Shown here: positions 36,811 through 40,985 of the stretch, one piece after another | Numbering within the stretch: the first letter of the stretch is position 1 | How the letters are laid out: each line of letters opens with the position of its first letter | NCBI GenBank assembly: GCA_020060775.1 | Contig: JAGUZN010000065.1 | Location: 1 to 40,985 of the forward strand | Direction: 5' to 3' | From: Armatimonadota bacterium | Lineage (GTDB): Bacteria > Armatimonadota > Hebobacteria > CAIYQO01 | DNA length: 40,985 nt | Translations under genes and position numbers: made by a program | The notes under the pieces: model-generated | Database searches by the model: none | Told to the model about the DNA's origin: nothing | The model's input: only the letters and a program-made list of their open reading frames with translations

Positions 36811-37851
36811 CTACGGGATATCCACCATCGCTTTGACGACGCCGTCACGATAGTCCGCCAGCAGGTCGAACGACGCTTTCGTCTCATCGAAGGGGAAGCG
36901 GTGGGTCACCATGATGTTTACATCGAAGTCGCGGCGGGCGATCATATCCAGTGCCGGCTGCACGCAGTGATTCTGCCGGCGGATATTCTGAATGGCGATC
37001 TCCTTGCGGCGCAGATTGTCGATATTGAAGGAGACGCGATCGGTGGTCGGCGGAATGCCGATCAGCACCAGCTTGCCGCCCGGTTTCAGCAGCTCGATCG
37101 CCTGGTCCATCGCTTCCTGCTGACCACAGCATTCGAACACGGCGTCCAGTTGCAGGGGCTCCACATCGTTGATCTCGGCCACCACATCCTGCGCGTCAGG
37201 ATTGCCGGTCCAGTCGGCGCCGGCGCGGCGGGCGAGGTCGAGGCGCGCATCGATCTTATCCGTGACGTAAATATGATGGGCGCCCATCGAACGGGCGGGC
37301 AGCAGCACGCTTAACCCGATGGGACCGACGCCGAGGATGCCGATGTTGGCGCCCGGCATGGGGATAGACATCTTCACCCCGTACAGACCAATGGAAAGCG
37401 GTTCAGACAAGGCGGCCTCGTCGAAGGTCATGTCATCGGGGATTGGGAAACAACTCGTCTCTGGCATCACCAGATACTCGGACAGGCACCCTTCCGCCTG
37501 CCCCGGGCAGCCCAGGTACTTCAACTGGCGGCAGGTATGCGGACGTCCGGCCAGGCATTGGTCGCATCCCCAACAGGGCATGCCCGGCTCGATCGCGATG
37601 CGATCGCCCGGTTTCACGCGCGTTACCGCCGCGCCCACCGCCTCCACGATGCCGGCACTCTCATGTCCGACCGCAAAAGGATAGGCAACCACCTGGCTGC
37701 CGATCTTCCCCTCCGTGTAGTAATGCACGTCGGAGCCGCACACGCCGACGACGGTCATCTTGATCAGGACATCGGTATCCGCCTGGATCGTGGGTGTGGG
37801 CGCCTCGCGCATCGCCATCTGCCGAATGCCCGTGAGCTGCATGATCTTCAT
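36811..37851 (-). CDS. Zinc-dependent medium-chain alcohol/polyol dehydrogenase (sorbitol dehydrogenase-like)
   Basis: VVGVCGSDVHYYTEGKIG..YPFAVGHESAGIVEAVGAAVTRVKPGDRIAIEPGMPCWGCDQCLAGRPHTCRQLKYLG...ANIGILGVGPIGLSVLLPARSMGAHHIYVTDK. Confidence 0.9.
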   Translation of the reverse strand: MKIMQLTGIRQMAMREAPTPTIQADTDVLIKMTVVGVCGSDVHYYTEGKIGSQVVAYPFAVGHESAGIVEAVGAAVTRVKPGDRIAIEPGMPCWGCDQCLAGRPHTCRQLKYLGCPGQAEGCLSEYLVMPETSCFPIPDDMTFDEAALSEPLSIGLYGVKMSIPMPGANIGILGVGPIGLSVLLPARSMGAHHIYVTDKIDARLDLARRAGADWTGNPDAQDVVAEINDVEPLQLDAVFECCGQQEAMDQAIELLKPGGKLVLIGIPPTTDRVSFNIDNLRRKEIAIQNIRRQNHCVQPALDMIARRDFDVNIMVTHRFPFDETKASFDLLADYRDGVVKAMVDIP

Positions 37852-37888
37852 GGTCTGTGCCTTTCGTAATCAACTGCCGAGATCGGTG

Positions 37889-39406
37889 CTATGTAAAGAG
37901 ATTGCCGGGGTTCAGCCGGGAATCAGGGTCGAAGAGTGCCTTCAACGCACGCATCTGAGCGATGCCCTCTTCGCCGTACATCAGATCAAGAAAGGGAACC
38001 TTCAGCTTGCCGATGCCATGCTCGGCAGCCACCGACCCGCCCATCTGCACGACGCGCTGCGCCCAATCGAGATACAATGCTTTGCCGCGCGCATACTCGT
38101 CCAGATTGCGTGGGAGGATATTCACATGGACATGGTTATTGCCGATGTGCCCAAAAATTACCGACTCCAGCCCGGCGGCATCCAGGTCGGCACGGTACAT
38201 GGCCATCGCCTCCGTCAACGTGGCATCGGGCACCGACATGTCGGTGCCGAGTTTCGTCAACGCGGGCTCCTCCCGCTTGCGCGTATCGATGGTCAGATTC
38301 ACGGCTTCAGGCACCGCATGGCGAAACGCCTTCATCGCCTCCATCTCACGGGCGGTGGTGGCGTACCAGGTGTCCTCATCGCTGGCGCCTAACGCCAGCA
38401 TTACCTCGATCACTTCCAGCACCGGGCCTTCCAGCGCCTCGTCATCCTCACCATGGAACTCCAGGTACAGCGCGGTATGGTAATGCGGGTGCAGTGTCGG
38501 AATGCTGGTGAACGCCGGGTTCTCCGCCTTCTCGTTGCGCAGGAAGTTCAGCGCATCCGCATTGAAAAACTCGATGGCCTGCGGACGGGCGTTCACCGCG
38601 GGCAGTTCGCTCACAGCCTCGCCGCGCATCGCGCGCACCAGCGACAGTGCCGCCGCCTCCGAGGGCAGATACACCATCAACCCGTGCATGGCGGCGGGGC
38701 GAGGGATCAGCCGTAACTCGATCTCCGTGATAATGCCCAGTGTCCCTTCCATGCCAATGAAGAGATCGAGCAGGTCCATGTCATCCGCGACGTAATACCC
38801 GGCGACGCTCTTCACCGCGGGCTGCCGGTACGCCGGCAACTGCCCGGCAATGGTGCGTCCATCTTCGGTCGTGAGGGCGAAATCGCGCCCCCGCGCACGG
38901 CATTGCCCGCGCCGCAGCGCCAGCACTGATCCGTCAGCCAGCACCATGCGCAGGCCGCGCACCCACTCGCGCGTGGAACCGTACGCAAAGGTTAACGCGC
39001 CGGAGGCGTTGCACGCCGCCATGCCGCCGATAGAGGCCGATGCTTCGGTCGGATCAGGGGGGAAATACCACTGATGCGGGGTCAGTACTTCGCGAATCTG
39101 CGTCAACAACACGCCCGGCTGCACGACCAGATACGGTTCGCCGCTCCCGCCATCCTGCACGAGTTGCGGGTCGGCGTTCATGCGGCTCAGGTTGAGCACA
39201 CATCCCCCATCGGGCACGGCGCCGGCCACGATGCCGGTGCGCGCGCCCTGCACGGTGATGACTCCACATGCATCGCGGATGGCCGCAATGATCTCGGCCT
39301 CGGTGCGCGGAAAGGCAATGCACGCCGCATTGCCGACGCGGCGCGACTCGTCGCGCAAATAACCTTCGTACTCATCACTGAATGGCTGTACAACCTGAAC
39401 GCTCAT
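37889..39406 (-). CDS. FAD-binding oxidase/dehydrogenase, GlcD (glycolate oxidase subunit)/D-lactate dehydrogenase type
   Basis: FPRTEAEIIAAIRDACGVITVQGARTGIVAGAVPDGGCVLNLSRMN...WYFPPDPTEASASIGGMAACNASGALTFAYGSTREWVRGLRMVLADG...LFIGMEGTLGIITEIELRLIP...FGHIGNNHVHVNILP...AAEHGIGKLK. Confidence 0.88.
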   Translation of the reverse strand: MSVQVVQPFSDEYEGYLRDESRRVGNAACIAFPRTEAEIIAAIRDACGVITVQGARTGIVAGAVPDGGCVLNLSRMNADPQLVQDGGSGEPYLVVQPGVLLTQIREVLTPHQWYFPPDPTEASASIGGMAACNASGALTFAYGSTREWVRGLRMVLADGSVLALRRGQCRARGRDFALTTEDGRTIAGQLPAYRQPAVKSVAGYYVADDMDLLDLFIGMEGTLGIITEIELRLIPRPAAMHGLMVYLPSEAAALSLVRAMRGEAVSELPAVNARPQAIEFFNADALNFLRNEKAENPAFTSIPTLHPHYHTALYLEFHGEDDEALEGPVLEVIEVMLALGASDEDTWYATTAREMEAMKAFRHAVPEAVNLTIDTRKREEPALTKLGTDMSVPDATLTEAMAMYRADLDAAGLESVIFGHIGNNHVHVNILPRNLDEYARGKALYLDWAQRVVQMGGSVAAEHGIGKLKVPFLDLMYGEEGIAQMRALKALFDPDSRLNPGNLFT

Positions 39407-39465
39407 CGCACGCTCCCCATCCTCGGTGCAGCAACCCGCTTCCCGGACGGATCATTCCTTCACAT

Positions 39466-39494
39466 ACTATAGAGAACTGTCCGATAAAGGTCAA
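39466..39494 (-). promoter_or_regulatory. Sigma70-like promoter of the oxidase/dehydrogenase/PHP/aldolase operon
   Basis: Minus strand TTGACC-N17-TATAGT (-35 at 39489..39494, -10 at 39466..39471), ~60 nt upstream of the FAD oxidase start. Confidence 0.7.
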
Positions 39495-39528
39495 GGATAT
39501 GTCGTTAAGATTACATAAACATAGCGTA

Positions 39529-39565
39529 ACATGACATTACAAAGTAAGACATGACATGCTATAAT
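39529..39565 (+). promoter_or_regulatory. Direct repeats (ACATGACAT x2) overlapping a TATAAT -10 element upstream of the DeoR gene: probable operator/promoter
   Basis: ACATGACAT at 39529..39537 and 39549..39557, 20-bp period; TATAAT at 39560..39565; regulator starts at 39587. Confidence 0.55.
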
Positions 39566-39586
39566 GAGCGAACGGTGGAATAACGA

Positions 39587-40387
39587 ATGACCATTAACCA
39601 GGGCGACATCACACGCGCGGAAACAGGCTCAGCCAGCCGGGACGAACGGCTGGCGCACATCGTCCAGAGCGTGCAGCTCGGGCGCTTCGTCGCGTTGCGC
39701 GAAATCGCCGAGCGCTTCAACGTGAACATGCAGACGGCGCGGCGCGATGTGGCGCTGCTCGATGCCCGGCAACTCGTCGCCCGTGTGCATGGCGGGGCCA
39801 TCGCGCGCGACGGCCTGGAAGCCATGAGCATGGAAGAACGCCTGGGTGTGCATGATGCCGAGAAACAGCGTATCGCACAGGCCGCCGCCGGCTTTATCGA
39901 CGAAGGCGATGTCATCTTCCTCGACGGCGGCTCCACCACCGCCTTCCTCGCGCCCTATCTCCTGCAGCGCTCCCTGCATGTGGTGACCAATGCCATGTCG
40001 CTGGCAACGCGCTTGAAGGCGGCATGGCCCAATGTGGAAGTCATCCTCACCGGCGGCTACTATTTTCCGAAGTCCGAACTCCTGCTCGGCCCTCCAGCGC
40101 TGCAGACTATCGCCGGCATGCAGGTGAACAAGGCGTTTTTCAGTGCCGCCGGCGTGACCGCTGAAGGGATATTCAACGCCAATATGCTGGTGGCGGAATT
40201 GGAACAGGCCGTAATTGCCCAGGCTGGGGCGACCTACCTGCTGGTCGATTCATCCAAACTCGACCACCCCTCGCTGATGCGCGTCTGCGCTTGGGAGGCG
40301 ATTCATACCCTCATCACCGATGGCCCGGTTCCCGAGGCCATCGCCTGCGCCGCACAGGCTGCCGCCTGCCGCATCGTGTCATGTTGA
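39587..40387 (+). CDS. DeoR/GlpR-family transcriptional regulator
   Basis: RDERLAHIVQSVQLGRFVALREIAERFNVNMQTARRDVALLDARQLVARVHGGAIARDGLEAMSMEERLGVHDAEKQRIAQAAAGFIDEGDVIFLDGGSTTAFLAPYL: DeoR HTH plus DeoRC sensor domain. Confidence 0.93.
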   Translation: MTINQGDITRAETGSASRDERLAHIVQSVQLGRFVALREIAERFNVNMQTARRDVALLDARQLVARVHGGAIARDGLEAMSMEERLGVHDAEKQRIAQAAAGFIDEGDVIFLDGGSTTAFLAPYLLQRSLHVVTNAMSLATRLKAAWPNVEVILTGGYYFPKSELLLGPPALQTIAGMQVNKAFFSAAGVTAEGIFNANMLVAELEQAVIAQAGATYLLVDSSKLDHPSLMRVCAWEAIHTLITDGPVPEAIACAAQAAACRIVSC

Positions 40388-40985
40388 TCAAGAGAACCGA
40401 TACTCCGCGTAATCGCACACGGGCTGAAATCCGAGCCGCTGATAGACGGCATTCGAGGTAGGATTCGCCTGATCGGCAAAGAGATACACGAATTGCCGCC
40501 CCTGATCGAGCAGACGCTGACTGAGAGCGGCGACGTTCGCCGAGGCATACCCGTGCCCACGATGCTCGGAAGGAGTGTACACGTAGTTAATCCGGATCCC
40601 GTGCGGCGTGGGGCCGCAGAATCCGGCGACTGACACCGGAGCGGGATTCTTCCACAGCCAGAAACGACGGGATGTCAGCGCCGCGTGCACGATGGCCTCG
40701 GGTGATTGCCCGTCAATCCCCGCCTCCCCGACAAAATCGGTGATCCAGCGCACCAGCAGTTCACGATCCTCTTCCCCCGCAACCTCTGCGAATCCGCCGG
40801 GATCATGCGGCGGTACGATATGCTCCACCTGGTACGCGCGCATCGTCATCCCCTCGGCAATGATGGCGCCAGACATGCGCGCCCAGGAGTGGGAAAAGAT
40901 TTCTGTCGCTGTGCGCGGGCCGGTGACGCCCGGCACGGCCATCCCCGCATCATGCACGGCCGCGGCCAGCGCATCGACCGCCTCC
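40388..40985 (-). CDS. GNAT-family N-acetyltransferase (5' end beyond the right window edge)
   Basis: GIRINYVYTPSEHRGHGYASANVAALSQRLLDQGRQFVYLFADQANPTSNAVYQRLGFQPVCDYAEYRFS. The frame stays open upstream of the ORF-track GTG start (EAVDALAAAVHDAGMAVPGVTGP), so the gene is probably truncated here. Confidence 0.88.
   Translation of the reverse strand, partial: EAVDALAAAVHDAGMAVPGVTGPRTATEIFSHSWARMSGAIIAEGMTMRAYQVEHIVPPHDPGGFAEVAGEEDRELLVRWITDFVGEAGIDGQSPEAIVHAALTSRRFWLWKNPAPVSVAGFCGPTPHGIRINYVYTPSEHRGHGYASANVAALSQRLLDQGRQFVYLFADQANPTSNAVYQRLGFQPVCDYAEYRFS

Overview
The window is dominated by the minus strand. From left to right it holds: (1) a 5' portion of hisS truncated by the window edge. 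(2) A ~24 kb co-directional block of five large secreted or surface proteins, transcribed right to left: a papain-like (C1) protease, a CsgG-like/FN3 protein, an M6-type metalloprotease, an 898-aa protein of unknown N-terminal fold, and a 4030-aa protein with FN3 and bacterial Ig-like (Big_1/invasin-type) repeats. (3) A coaE-rpsA-polA housekeeping block. (4) A secreted GH-like/glutamine-amidotransferase-like protein. (5) A putative catabolic operon (FAD-linked oxidase, Zn-alcohol dehydrogenase, PHP-domain protein, class II aldolase) divergent from a DeoR-family regulator. (6) A GNAT acetyltransferase truncated by the right edge. The most interesting signal is a ~440-475 aa C-terminal module ending in a FlgD-like Ig domain. 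Three otherwise unrelated proteins of the block share it: the two proteases and the 898-aa protein. Two further proteins of the block share a CsgG-like domain, hydrophobic helix and FN3 architecture. Together these suggest a possibly undescribed cell-surface assembly, anchoring or processing system. All family calls come from reading motifs by eye; no database search was run.
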